A stretch of 52,984 bases of DNA from Lentisphaerota bacterium (lineage in GTDB: Bacteria > Verrucomicrobiota > Lentisphaeria > Victivallales > Victivallaceae): positions 1 through 52,984 of the forward strand of contig SUWB01000019.1 of assembly GCA_015061745.1 (NCBI GenBank), in the 5' to 3' direction. Under the pieces are notes generated by a model that worked only from the letters and a program-made list of their open reading frames with translations, made no database searches and was not told the DNA's origin. Shown in pieces: positions 17,129 to 25,328 of this stretch. The translations under genes and the position numbers were made by a program. Position 1 is the first letter of the stretch. Every line of letters begins with the position of its first letter.

Positions 17129-17156
17129 TTGATTTATAACGGAGTAATGATATATT
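17129..17156 (+). promoter_or_regulatory. Candidate promoter of the aminotransferase gene
   Basis: TTGATT (17129-17134) and TATATT (17151-17156) with a 16-bp spacer, ~50 bp before the ATG at 17207. Confidence 0.5.
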
Positions 17157-17206
17157 ATATGCTGTACGCTCAATTTTCAATATTTTACCAGGGAGTTTTC
17201 ATATTT

Positions 17207-18379
17207 ATGCACCGACTTGCCGCCCGGACACAGGGGTTTACGGATTCAGTCATCCGCCGGATGACCCGTATTTCCAATGCTTTCAACGCTGTGAATCTGT
17301 CACAGGGTTTTCCTGACTTTGATCCCCCGGCAGAACTTACTGCCGCACTGGCAAAGGCAGCAGCAGAGGGGCCTCACCAGTATTCCATTACCTGGGGGGC
17401 AGCCAATTTCCGTGAAGCTCTGGCCCGGAAGCACAAACATTTCACCGGTATGGAAGTCGATCCGGAACAGGAAATCGTCGTTACTTGCGGCAGCACGGAA
17501 GCAATGATGTGTGCAATGATGAGCGTGGTCGATCCGGGGGACAAAGTGGCTGTGTTTTCGCCTTTTTATGAAAATTACGGTGCAGACGCCATTCTTTCAG
17601 GAGCAGAACCGGTCTATATTCCTTTGCGTCCCCCGACCTTTGAATTTGATCCGGAAGAAGTTGAAAAGGCCTTCAAACAGGGGGCAAAGGCGTTGATCCT
17701 GTGCAATCCCTCCAATCCCTGCGGCAAGGTTTTCACCCGGGAGGAACTGAATATCATCGCTTCACTTGCAGAAAAATATGACGCCTATGTCATCACTGAT
17801 GAAGTCTATGAGCATATTGTTTACAAACCTTTTGAACACATTGCTTTTGCCACGCTGCCGGGAATGAAAGAACGCACCATAAGCTGTGGCTCCCTGTCAA
17901 AGACCTATTCCATCACCGGCTGGCGGCTGGGATATATCATTGCTTCTCCTGAAATCATTGACACGGCCCGCAAAGTCCACGACTTTCTCACTGTTGGAGC
18001 GGCGGCCCCTTTACAGGAAGCAGCCGTAACCGCCTTGAATTTCGGTGATGAATATTACAAAGGACTTCAAGAAAAATACACCTCTTTGCGAAATCTCTTT
18101 CTTGCCGGTCTCGATCAGGCGGGGATCCCCCATACCACGCCCCAGGGAGCCTATTATGTTCTGGCGGATATTTCTGAGTTCGGTTATAAAAGCGATCTGG
18201 AATTCTGCGAAGTTCTGGCTGAAAAATGCGGTGTGGGAGCTGTCCCCGGTTCCAGTTTCTTCCGGGAAAATGTCAATCATCTGATCCGGTTCCACTTTGC
18301 CAAAAAAGAGTCCACTTTAAGTGCCGCTCTTGAAAGACTTATGCATATCAGAGAAACTGTCCCGTTCAAAGGACGGTAA
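17207..18379 (+). CDS. PLP-dependent aminotransferase, class I/II
   Basis: This 390-aa enzyme transfers amino groups between an amino acid and a 2-oxo acid. Seen motifs: N-L-S-Q-G-F-P-D-F near the N-terminus, G-S-T-E-A (cofactor phosphate region), N-P-S-N-P-C-G (PLP ring), D-E-V-Y-E-H, the catalytic lysine in S-L-S-K-T-Y-S (K232), and R-F-H-F-A-K near the end for substrate carboxylate. The pattern matches the subgroup that includes kynurenine/glutamine transaminase and methionine aminotransferase YbdL. The start at 17207 is chosen from AGGGAG upstream; the frame is open before it. It stands alone between two minus-strand units and is probably general amino acid metabolism rather than part of the degradation loci. 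Exact substrate cannot be read. Confidence 0.9.
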   Translation: MHRLAARTQGFTDSVIRRMTRISNAFNAVNLSQGFPDFDPPAELTAALAKAAAEGPHQYSITWGAANFREALARKHKHFTGMEVDPEQEIVVTCGSTEAMMCAMMSVVDPGDKVAVFSPFYENYGADAILSGAEPVYIPLRPPTFEFDPEEVEKAFKQGAKALILCNPSNPCGKVFTREELNIIASLAEKYDAYVITDEVYEHIVYKPFEHIAFATLPGMKERTISCGSLSKTYSITGWRLGYIIASPEIIDTARKVHDFLTVGAAAPLQEAAVTALNFGDEYYKGLQEKYTSLRNLFLAGLDQAGIPHTTPQGAYYVLADISEFGYKSDLEFCEVLAEKCGVGAVPGSSFFRENVNHLIRFHFAKKESTLSAALERLMHIRETVPFKGR

Positions 18380-18389
18380 AAAAGGATTG

Positions 18390-18419
18390 TTCCTTTCACG
18401 GGCAGGTAAAATAACTTTT
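18390..18419. repeat. Short repeat shared with 27774-27800
   Basis: TTCCTTTCACGGGCAGGTAA followed by AATAACTTTT is repeated, inverted and nearly identical (the internal AC is absent), at 27774-27800. Both copies lie 10-50 bp downstream of + strand genes. The role is unknown; the match is too long to be chance but short for a mobile element. Confidence 0.5.
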
Positions 18420-18588
18420 CTTTTCCCGGAGGCACTGTTTCCAATTACAGATTGATAACAAAATCAGAAACAATGTGCTGTTTTGTATTTTCTGAATCTT
18501 GAAAGGCCCTTTTCTTTTTGTACTGCCAAAAACAAGGTGCCGGAGAAAGGTTTGGGAAAGTCAGGCGGAGTTTGGGACGGAAAGAAAT

Positions 18589-18634
18589 GGGGCTGCGGCA
18601 AAAACTCAAACAGTTTTTTGCAGCAGCCCTTTTT
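18589..18634 (-). terminator. Repeated long hairpin downstream of a DUF4838 gene (copy 1)
   Basis: GGGCTGCGGCAAAAACT and AGTTTTTTGCAGCAGCCC form a long stem around a few-base loop, 20 bp beyond the stop of the minus-strand gene at 18655. The same ~42-bp sequence stands at 45055-45098, just after another minus-strand enzyme gene. On the plus strand it is followed by TTTTT, so it may act in both directions. It could be a dispersed terminator or a REP-like element. Confidence 0.55.
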
Positions 18635-18654
18635 ATCTGCGGGTAAAACAAATT

Positions 18655-21033
18655 TTACTTGACGGCGACCATAACAGGCCGCCACATACCGCCTGCTCCG
18701 GCGGTATCCTGAACCCGGACAACCACACTTTGTCTTCTGGTTTTCCAGTCGATCTGGCCGGTGATCTCAATAGCAAAAGGAGTTTTCCAGTCATCATCTT
18801 TTGCATAGATACGCTTTCCGGCATATTGACCGTTGACCCACACCCAGGCGGATTCATCCACAGCTCCGAAAATGAGAAAAACCCGTTTGCCTTTCCATTC
18901 ATTTTTGATCCACACATTGTTGGCGTAGTAACCGAAGCCGTTGTAATCTTTCATCTGAGCTTTCAGCGAATCAGGAACGTTTTTGCCGCGCTGGTTTTCC
19001 CATTGGGTGTCAACACGGAACTTGGGCCAATTTTTATAGCTCTTATAGGGGATTTTTCCCCACTGTTCCTTTTCGCCCGCATTTTTGGGATCGGGCTTGA
19101 AATGCCAGGCGATCGAAGCCTGTTCAAAGTCCGAAAAGTCGCTCAGGATTCCTGCAGAACGGATCCCGGTGCAGTCTCCGAAAGAGAGCTCAATGCCCAT
19201 CAAACGTTCCCAGTTGATATTGAGATTTTCTTTGTTGGCACGGCGGAACTTGAGCAGCAGAGCTGCCGCACGGTTTTTATTTTTGCCCTGGGCGGCAAGA
19301 GCCCGGAAAGTCAGACGGGAATGGGTATTGCTCAGCAGCAAAGTTTCCAAACGTTTCTTTTGAGCGGGAGTCAGTTTTTTGCTCAGTCCCTTTTTGAGAA
19401 GGGCATCTGTTTTGTCAAAGTCGCTTTCTTTGTAATATTTGTGGATATCCCACATCAGTCCCCGGCGGAAATTACCGTAACGGCCCTTTTCACTGATGGC
19501 TTTGCGGTTGGGCCACAGCTGTTTTTCCCAGATATTCACCCGCCAGTAGTCGTAATAGGCACGGACATCGGCAGCTGCTGCACCGTAGGCGGAACAATAT
19601 TCATTGAGCCAGTACTCATAATCTTTAGCAGGATCCACATTTCCCCGGGCGATGAGATAATCGCTGAGACCGGAAATGTCCCAGAAGCCGTGCAGACTGT
19701 CGTAACTTGTGGCTGAAATGCCATATTTTACCCCCATCTTAAAGGCGGAAAAAATGTGTTTGTCAAAGCCCATCGGCAGCGGGGTGTTGACGTGGAAATC
19801 ATTGGGACGCAGATAAATCTTTCTTGCCCCTGCTTTGAACCAGCCTTTGTACATATCTTCATTGATATCCAGATCCAGCATCCGGGGAACAAATCCGATG
19901 AAAACGCCGGGATCCACCTTTTCCCGCCGGGGCGGAAAACGGTAAACACTGTAAGCGTAGTGACAGACCATTACTTCGGGATCGATCTTGCGTGCCAGAC
20001 GCAAAACATTGTTGGCAAAGTAGATGTAACGGTCGGAAAGGTCATCGTCCCACTTCTTCCCGGGCCGGGGAGGCATATCGAGGGCACGGCAGTTTTTACA
20101 TTCGCAGTAGTTGCCGGAGTCATTTTCACACACGTTGATGAACTTCCTGCGATCTTTCTGTTTCGCCCAGTCGGCAACGATCTGTTTCCAGACGGCGGGG
20201 TTGGAAACGCAGATTTTCACCCGGTCGGCTCTGTTTTTGTAACGGGGTTCTCTTTTGCCATTGACCAGAGCGAAGTATTCAGGATGTTTTTTCCCGTACT
20301 TCGCCCACCACCGGGTAAAAGCGTGTCCGAAAGAATATCTTTCACTGCCGCCCATACGCTGCTGTTTCAGCCACAAATGGGTCTCAATGGTCTTGCGTAA
20401 ATATTCATCACGGGTCTTGGAGATGAAGTCGCCGGGGATAACGGTTTTGTCATTGGAGTTGTAATTGCCCTTTTTATCGTAAATTTTTGCTGCATACCGG
20501 AATGCCCGGTCGGGCCACAGATGGCGGGATTTGAAAACAGGAATCCACTTGGAACTGCCCTCTTTGAGGTTCAGTTTGGCACTTTCGGGGTAGGAAGTCC
20601 CCTTGGGACCGGGAGCAAGGAAAAGGAATCCCAGCTGTTTTTCAAGGAAGTCGTACACAGCAGAAAGATCGCCGCTTTTGACCTTGGTGCTCAAGATCCA
20701 TTCCATATTGAGTTTCGGGGAACCCACAGGGGAGGAATCGCCGTAAATGCGGGTATATGTTGGCGTCACTTCCCAACGGGCTTCTTCGGGGGCGAGTTTC
20801 ACACCGGCGGGTGTGCCCATAAGGAAGGCATACTGTCCTTTTTGAGCCTTAACAGCAATGGGGATCTTTTTGCCGGTCACCATTTGCAGATGTCTTTGCA
20901 GTTCAAGTCCGGCGAACCGGACAGTGCCGTCGGCATTTTTTTCGACCACGATCACGGCTTTACCGGGATCAACAACTGCAGCAAAGAGAGAAAGTACTGC
21001 AGTACTCAGGATAAAGGTGAGGAGTTGTTTCAT
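18655..21033 (-). CDS. Secreted DUF4838 glycoside-hydrolase-like protein (paralogue 2)
   Basis: This 792-aa protein has a signal peptide (MKQLLTFILSTAVLSLFA) and then V-D-P-G-K-A-V-I-V-V, the start of the GH20-N-like domain usual in DUF4838 proteins (A-G-L-E-L-Q-R-H-L...T-G-K-K-I-P-I). The DUF4838 core has N-V-C-E-N-D-S-G-N-Y-C-E-C-K-N-C, containing candidate acidic residues and a cysteine cluster. The last ~130 residues are a galactose-binding-like sandwich (W-V-W-V-N-G-Q-Y-A-G ... R-V-Q-D-T-A-G-A-G-G-M-W). It starts 16 bp after the related gene at 21050; the two are very similar along their full length, so they are a tandem duplication. The likely role is export and cleavage of a host or plant glycan; the substrate is unknown. 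Confidence 0.8.
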   Translation of the reverse strand: MKQLLTFILSTAVLSLFAAVVDPGKAVIVVEKNADGTVRFAGLELQRHLQMVTGKKIPIAVKAQKGQYAFLMGTPAGVKLAPEEARWEVTPTYTRIYGDSSPVGSPKLNMEWILSTKVKSGDLSAVYDFLEKQLGFLFLAPGPKGTSYPESAKLNLKEGSSKWIPVFKSRHLWPDRAFRYAAKIYDKKGNYNSNDKTVIPGDFISKTRDEYLRKTIETHLWLKQQRMGGSERYSFGHAFTRWWAKYGKKHPEYFALVNGKREPRYKNRADRVKICVSNPAVWKQIVADWAKQKDRRKFINVCENDSGNYCECKNCRALDMPPRPGKKWDDDLSDRYIYFANNVLRLARKIDPEVMVCHYAYSVYRFPPRREKVDPGVFIGFVPRMLDLDINEDMYKGWFKAGARKIYLRPNDFHVNTPLPMGFDKHIFSAFKMGVKYGISATSYDSLHGFWDISGLSDYLIARGNVDPAKDYEYWLNEYCSAYGAAAADVRAYYDYWRVNIWEKQLWPNRKAISEKGRYGNFRRGLMWDIHKYYKESDFDKTDALLKKGLSKKLTPAQKKRLETLLLSNTHSRLTFRALAAQGKNKNRAAALLLKFRRANKENLNINWERLMGIELSFGDCTGIRSAGILSDFSDFEQASIAWHFKPDPKNAGEKEQWGKIPYKSYKNWPKFRVDTQWENQRGKNVPDSLKAQMKDYNGFGYYANNVWIKNEWKGKRVFLIFGAVDESAWVWVNGQYAGKRIYAKDDDWKTPFAIEITGQIDWKTRRQSVVVRVQDTAGAGGMWRPVMVAVK

Positions 21034-21049
21034 TCTTTATTTTTCTTTT

Positions 21050-23443
21050 TTATTTTTTCTTATCACGGACGACGAGCATAACGCCGCGCCAGATGCCGCC
21101 TGCACCGGTTTTGTCTTCAACTTTGACAACGATGGTCTGGTGTTTTTTGTTCCAATCTATCTGATCGGTGATATTGATGGCAAAAGGAGTACTCCAATCG
21201 GGATCCTGCACATAGAGCCTTTTGCCGGAATATTTGCCGTTGACCCACACCCAGGCGGATTCATCAACTGCACCGAACATCAGAGAGACCTCTTTGCCTT
21301 TCCACTTGGGATTGACGGCAAGGCGGATACCGTAGTAGCCGAAACCGTTGTAATTTTCCATAAGTTTGCGGAAGTTGGCATCGGGGTGCCGTTTCTGATT
21401 TTCCCATTGAGTATCGACTCTGATCCGGGTCCAATTGCCGTGCATCTCGTCGAAAGAGGTCTGTTCCCATTTTTCTTTTTCGCCTTCGTTCCGGGGATCG
21501 GGAGAAAAATACCAGGAAACAGGGGTTTCTTCAAAGTCATCGTAGTTGCTCAAGAGCTGAGCTGCCTTGGTACCGGTGGCATCGCCGAATTTGATTTCAA
21601 GGCCGCTCAGACGTTCCCAGTTGATATTAAGTTTATCTTTGTTGGCACGGCGGAACTTCAGCAGAGCCACGGCGGCTCGGGCTTTAGCTTTGCCTTTTGC
21701 AGCCATTGCCAGATAGGTGTAACGGGCGTGAGTATTGGCAAGAAGGAGCTGTTCCAGATGACGTTTCTGGACGGGGTTGAGATTTTTCTTCAAACCAACT
21801 TTGATAAAACCGTCGGTAACATCGAAATCTTTAATGCTGTAATATTTGAAAATATCCCACATCAGCCCCCGGCGGAAATTGCCGTAACGGCCTCTTTCGG
21901 CAATAGCTTTGCGGTTGGGCCACAACTTTTTCTCCCAGATATTGACTCTCCAGTATTCATAATACTGACGCACATCAGGAGCGGCGGCACCGTAAACGGA
22001 ACAGAACTCTTTGAACCAGTGTTCATAATCCCTGGAGGGATCCACATTGCCCCTGGCGATCACATAGTCACCCAGTCCGGCAATATCCCAGAAGCCGTGC
22101 AAACTGTCATAACTGGTACCGATAACGCCGTATTTCACACCGACCTTATAGGTTTCAAACATCTGTTTTTCAAAGCCCATAGGCAAGGTGGTGGTAACGT
22201 GGAAATCGTTGGGACGCAGGAAAATTTTTCTGGCCCCTGCCTCGTACCATTTTTTGTACATTTCCGGCAGGGTTTCGATCTCAAACATCGAGGGCACAAA
22301 GCCGATGTAGATAGCGGGGTCCACCTTTTCCCGCCGGGGGGGATAACGGTAGACGCTGTAAGCGTAGTGGCAGACAGCAACTTCAGGATCGATCTTGCGT
22401 GCAAGACGCAAAACATTGTTGGCAAAGTAGATGTAGCGGTCGGAAAGATCACGGTCCCACTTCATTCCGGGAGCGGGAGGCATATCAAGGGCACGGCAGT
22501 TTTTACATTCGCAGTAGTTTCCGGAGTCGTTTTCACAAACATTGATGAATTTGCCCCGGAACTTCTGAGCGGCCCAGTTATCGACGATCTGTTTCCAGAC
22601 GGCGGGATTTGAAACGCACAGTTTCACCCGGTCAGGTTGTGCTTTATAGCGGGGTTCACGTTTCCCGTTGACCAAAGCAAAGTATTCCGGATGAGTTTTG
22701 CCGTATTTTGCCCACCACCAGGTGAAAGCGTGGCCGAATGCATAGTTCACGCTTCTGCCCATACGCTGCTGTTTGAGCCAGAGCCAGGATTCAAACATCT
22801 TTTTCTGATATTCAGCTTTGGTCTGAGGAACAAATTCCGCAGGGGTAATGCCAGTACGCTTGATTTTTTCCCAATTGGCTTTATTGTCATAGCGTTTTGC
22901 CGTCCGGTTGTTCCGGTCGGGCCACAAATAACGGTAGGTGAGAACCGGAACCCAGTTGTATTTGCCCTCTTTAAGTTTCAAAACCGGAGCAGGCGTGTAT
23001 GAAATCCCCAGGGGACCGGGGGCTTTGTACAGCACTCCCAGCTGTTCTTCAAGGAAAGCAAAGACAGCGGTCAGGTCACCGCTTTTGCTGCTGGGCCACA
23101 GGATATTTTCAAGGTTCATACGGTTGTTGCGGGCGGGAGTCGAATCTCCGTAAAGCCGGGTGTATTTGGGAGTGATTTCCCATACGGCTTCTTCGGGTTT
23201 CAGCTTCACACCGGCGGGCGTTCCCATAAGGAACTGGTATTTGCCGGCAGTTGCCTTGTTGACGATGGGCATTTTTTTGCCGGTGATGAGCTGAAGGTTT
23301 TTCTGCAGTTCCTGTGCCGCAAAACGGACAATGGGAGCGGCTTTTTTGTCGACAACGATCTCCGCTTTGCCGGGATCGACGGTCACAGCTCCGAGGGCAC
23401 AGCAAAGTGCCCCCAAAAGAATAAAGAATCCTGTAAATTTCAT
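21050..23443 (-). CDS. Secreted DUF4838 glycoside-hydrolase-like protein (paralogue 1)
   Basis: This 797-aa protein has a signal peptide (MKFTGFFILLGALCCALGA) and the same order as its neighbour: V-D-P-G-K-A-E-I-V-V N-terminal domain, DUF4838 core with N-V-C-E-N-D-S-G-N-Y-C-E-C-K-N-C and R-K-I-F-L-R-P-N-D-F-H-V, and a C-terminal galactose-binding-like domain. Differences concentrate in the N-terminal third and the C-terminal binding domain (lysine-rich), while the core is nearly identical, which fits two enzymes tuned to related substrates. It is the fourth gene of a five-gene minus-strand operon after three prepilin-like genes, with a 42-bp gap from the last one. Confidence 0.8.
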   Translation of the reverse strand: MKFTGFFILLGALCCALGAVTVDPGKAEIVVDKKAAPIVRFAAQELQKNLQLITGKKMPIVNKATAGKYQFLMGTPAGVKLKPEEAVWEITPKYTRLYGDSTPARNNRMNLENILWPSSKSGDLTAVFAFLEEQLGVLYKAPGPLGISYTPAPVLKLKEGKYNWVPVLTYRYLWPDRNNRTAKRYDNKANWEKIKRTGITPAEFVPQTKAEYQKKMFESWLWLKQQRMGRSVNYAFGHAFTWWWAKYGKTHPEYFALVNGKREPRYKAQPDRVKLCVSNPAVWKQIVDNWAAQKFRGKFINVCENDSGNYCECKNCRALDMPPAPGMKWDRDLSDRYIYFANNVLRLARKIDPEVAVCHYAYSVYRYPPRREKVDPAIYIGFVPSMFEIETLPEMYKKWYEAGARKIFLRPNDFHVTTTLPMGFEKQMFETYKVGVKYGVIGTSYDSLHGFWDIAGLGDYVIARGNVDPSRDYEHWFKEFCSVYGAAAPDVRQYYEYWRVNIWEKKLWPNRKAIAERGRYGNFRRGLMWDIFKYYSIKDFDVTDGFIKVGLKKNLNPVQKRHLEQLLLANTHARYTYLAMAAKGKAKARAAVALLKFRRANKDKLNINWERLSGLEIKFGDATGTKAAQLLSNYDDFEETPVSWYFSPDPRNEGEKEKWEQTSFDEMHGNWTRIRVDTQWENQKRHPDANFRKLMENYNGFGYYGIRLAVNPKWKGKEVSLMFGAVDESAWVWVNGKYSGKRLYVQDPDWSTPFAINITDQIDWNKKHQTIVVKVEDKTGAGGIWRGVMLVVRDKKK

Positions 23444-23485
23444 TAAGTTCGATCTTTCTTTTTTTATGTTCAGTAAAGAATATTT

Positions 23486-24208
23486 TTATTTCTTTGTCCA
23501 GTCAGTCGGGGCAAAAAGCCAATCAGTATAGTCTTCAGACTGCCAGCGGCAGGGATATTTTTTTCTGGATTTTACGCCGCCGTCGAGAGTTGCATAGTTC
23601 CAACTGCCTGAATGACGTTCAGCAATCGTGCCAGCCCGTGCCCGTGCAGTGGTCTGACACCGTTTGTCAGCGTTTTCGGGATTTGTCCCTCCTCCCTTAT
23701 CAGCCATTGCCATAGTCACAGAAGGAAATCTCACCACGACGATCTTGCGGGGGACAGAATAGGCGTATGCATTGCTGGCTCCTTTGTAGTAACGTGCCAG
23801 ATAACGGTTGATACCGTAAGCACAGCCCTTATAGCTGTTCCAGACACCTTCATAAGCGGTGGCAGACTTCAGCACTTTGGGATAGGTTTCAGCGGGACAG
23901 TTGTAAACTCCTTTCGGGATGGGACTGGCGGAATTGGCTTCCTGGACGTCGATCAGCTTCAACTTGGCAAAGGCACTCTGCCAGAAAGAACCGTATTCAG
24001 TATACCCTGAGTCAATAGGCATATGATCGTTATAGGCATCGCAGTAGTTCAAAACTCCCGCACCGACAGTTTTCAGATTGGCCATACATTTGGCACTTTT
24101 GCCCCGCTCCCGGGCCTGCTGCAAAGCAGGTAAAAGCATCGCAGCAAGAATGGCGATAATGGCAATTACAACGAGAAGTTCGATCAGCGTAAAAACATTC
24201 TTTTTCAT
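23486..24208 (-). CDS. Prepilin-like H-X9-DG protein with an uninterrupted leader
   Basis: This 240-aa protein has the simple form: leader MKKNV, motif [20 protein letters not shown], then [12 protein letters not shown] and a globular part ending with [12 protein letters not shown] (H-X9-DG). It shows what the insertion-bearing paralogues looked like before interruption. The -1 residue is V, not the usual G. It sits between another prepilin gene (16-bp gap upstream) and the DUF4838 pair. Such proteins are thought to be exported through a type II-like pseudopilus, but no secretion genes are nearby. Confidence 0.85.
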   Translation of the reverse strand: MKKNVFTLIELLVVIAIIAILAAMLLPALQQARERGKSAKCMANLKTVGAGVLNYCDAYNDHMPIDSGYTEYGSFWQSAFAKLKLIDVQEANSASPIPKGVYNCPAETYPKVLKSATAYEGVWNSYKGCAYGINRYLARYYKGASNAYAYSVPRKIVVVRFPSVTMAMADKGGGTNPENADKRCQTTARARAGTIAERHSGSWNYATLDGGVKSRKKYPCRWQSEDYTDWLFAPTDWTKK

Positions 24209-24224
24209 AAATCAGCCTTTTTTA

Positions 24225-25304
24225 TTATTTCCAAGGTGGAGGTTCAAGAGCCCAGGCAACGTGCCGCCAGTCGGCGGAAAGCCCGAATAAGGGACATTCT
24301 TTGTTTGAAGACACGTGCCCGTCAAAGTGAGCGACATTAAAATTTCCATTGTGCCGGAAAGCGATATTCTGATGATAAGGTCTTAAACTGGCGTGAGAAA
24401 ATACTGTGCCTGCGGCACTGAAACCGACAGTACCGTCAAGGACATAGTAAGCCTGGGAAGGCTGGTATATTTTTTCCATTTTCCTTTTGGCTTCGTATTC
24501 GATTTTACTGCCGTAGGTATTGTGCTTGTTCATAGCAAAATAGTTCATTGCGTAATGGCTGCCCTTCCAGGAGTTCCATTCTGATTTTCCTTCCAGAGTA
24601 CTCCGCTTTTCTCCGGGGCATTTGAGAACCCCTGCGGGAACGGACATATCGAAACTGGCCTTATAGTGGGGCAGATATTTCAGATAATAGAGCTTTTGCT
24701 GCCAGTATGCCATCGCAATACCGTTGATGACCACCGTCCTTTCTGTGGGGATCAGGTAGCCTTTGTGATCGTCAGAATAATGAAAGAGAGCAGAAGCGAT
24801 CTGCTTCAAGTTGGCAAGACAGTTTGCAGAATGGGCCCGTTCCCGGGCCTGCTGCAAAGCGGGCAGCAGCATAGCGGCAAGAATGGCGATAATAGCGATC
24901 ACGACAAGAAGTTCTATCAAGGTGAAAGGAGCCGGGGAAGGAAGGGAACCCTTTTTGAAAAAAGGTTCTCCCTTCCTTCCCCGGGCCCCATCCATCCTTG
25001 CCAAAAACTTTTGGTGGATTGCCGTTTTTGCATTTGCAAAACCGACAATCCCGCATTTGGCAGAATTGCAACGGCAAATATCAAGGCAAGAGGCAATTTT
25101 TCGCAAAAAATAAACACATATTTGCCAGGTTTTGCTCACCAGCAGTTCGATCAAGGTGAAGCTGTACAGCTTCACCTGCCTGCAGGCAGGTGAAAAGGAA
25201 CCTCTTATGGCTTTACACTTTTTCAATACATCCTTTATCCAATCACGGCAGAGGCGAGAGGTCATTACGGAAAGTTCGATTAAGGTAAATGTATTTTTTA
25301 TCAT
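24225..25304 (-). CDS. Prepilin-like H-X9-DG protein with two stacked insertions (three prepilin motifs)
   Basis: The 359-aa product starts MIKNT then FTLIELSV (F codon 25287-25289), followed by 35 extra residues ending V-K-L-Y-S, a second FTLIELLV (F codon 25158-25160) followed by the 70-residue S-unit peptide, and a third [20 protein letters not shown] (F codon 24924-24926), which alone has the hydrophobic helix. The spacings are exactly 129 and 234 bp. The mature part has [12 protein letters not shown] and ends with [12 protein letters not shown]. The short leader and the position right after the 25329 gene (24-bp gap) support ATG 25304. The two insertions keep the frame open, which suggests the element is selected to be translated through. 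Confidence 0.8.
   Translation of the reverse strand: MIKNTFTLIELSVMTSRLCRDWIKDVLKKCKAIRGSFSPACRQVKLYSFTLIELLVSKTWQICVYFLRKIASCLDICRCNSAKCGIVGFANAKTAIHQKFLARMDGARGRKGEPFFKKGSLPSPAPFTLIELLVVIAIIAILAAMLLPALQQARERAHSANCLANLKQIASALFHYSDDHKGYLIPTERTVVINGIAMAYWQQKLYYLKYLPHYKASFDMSVPAGVLKCPGEKRSTLEGKSEWNSWKGSHYAMNYFAMNKHNTYGSKIEYEAKRKMEKIYQPSQAYYVLDGTVGFSAAGTVFSHASLRPYHQNIAFRHNGNFNVAHFDGHVSSNKECPLFGLSADWRHVAWALEPPPWK
24927..25160 (-). repeat. 234-bp palindromic element (S-unit), copy C
   Basis: It is bracketed by F codons 24924-24926 and 25158-25160. Hairpin 1 is at 24932-24984, with perfect 16-base outer arms and about 25 pairs in all. Hairpin 2 is at 25016-25051 (arms GGATTG/CAATCC with one mismatch inside). 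It is the best preserved copy together with copy B. Confidence 0.9.
25155..25194. repeat. Two overlapping perfect palindromes at a prepilin motif (H-unit)
   Basis: 25155-25176 is a perfect 22-bp palindrome that starts GGTGAAGCTGT. 25171-25194 is a perfect 24-bp palindrome that starts TTCACCTGCCTG. They share TTCACC. On the minus strand the terminal TTCACC is the F-T start of the FTLIELLV motif, so the prepilin codons form one arm. Confidence 0.9.
25161..25289 (-). repeat. 129-bp insertion unit between the first and second prepilin motifs
   Basis: The unit runs between F codons 25158-25160 and 25287-25289 and encodes 43 residues per repeat, starting with the motif copy FTLIELSV and ending V-K-L-Y-S. 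Only its motif-proximal 35 bp are palindromic (the H-unit). The rest, [12 protein letters not shown], is not seen elsewhere in the window. Confidence 0.7.
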
Positions 25305-25328
25305 AACTGCATCCTTTCTGAATTTTTT

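Noticed and set aside
20858..22612. Long open frame (584 aa) on the + strand across the two DUF4838 genes
   Set aside because: It is antisense to two well-supported genes with signal peptides and conserved motifs, has no ribosome site and its protein is low-complexity-like (many F, H, G) as expected for a reverse-strand shadow.
25155..25194. Possible CRISPR array in the palindrome-rich prepilin leaders
   Set aside because: Repeats are palindromes of different sequence with no regular spacers, they are inside coding sequence, and no cas genes are present.
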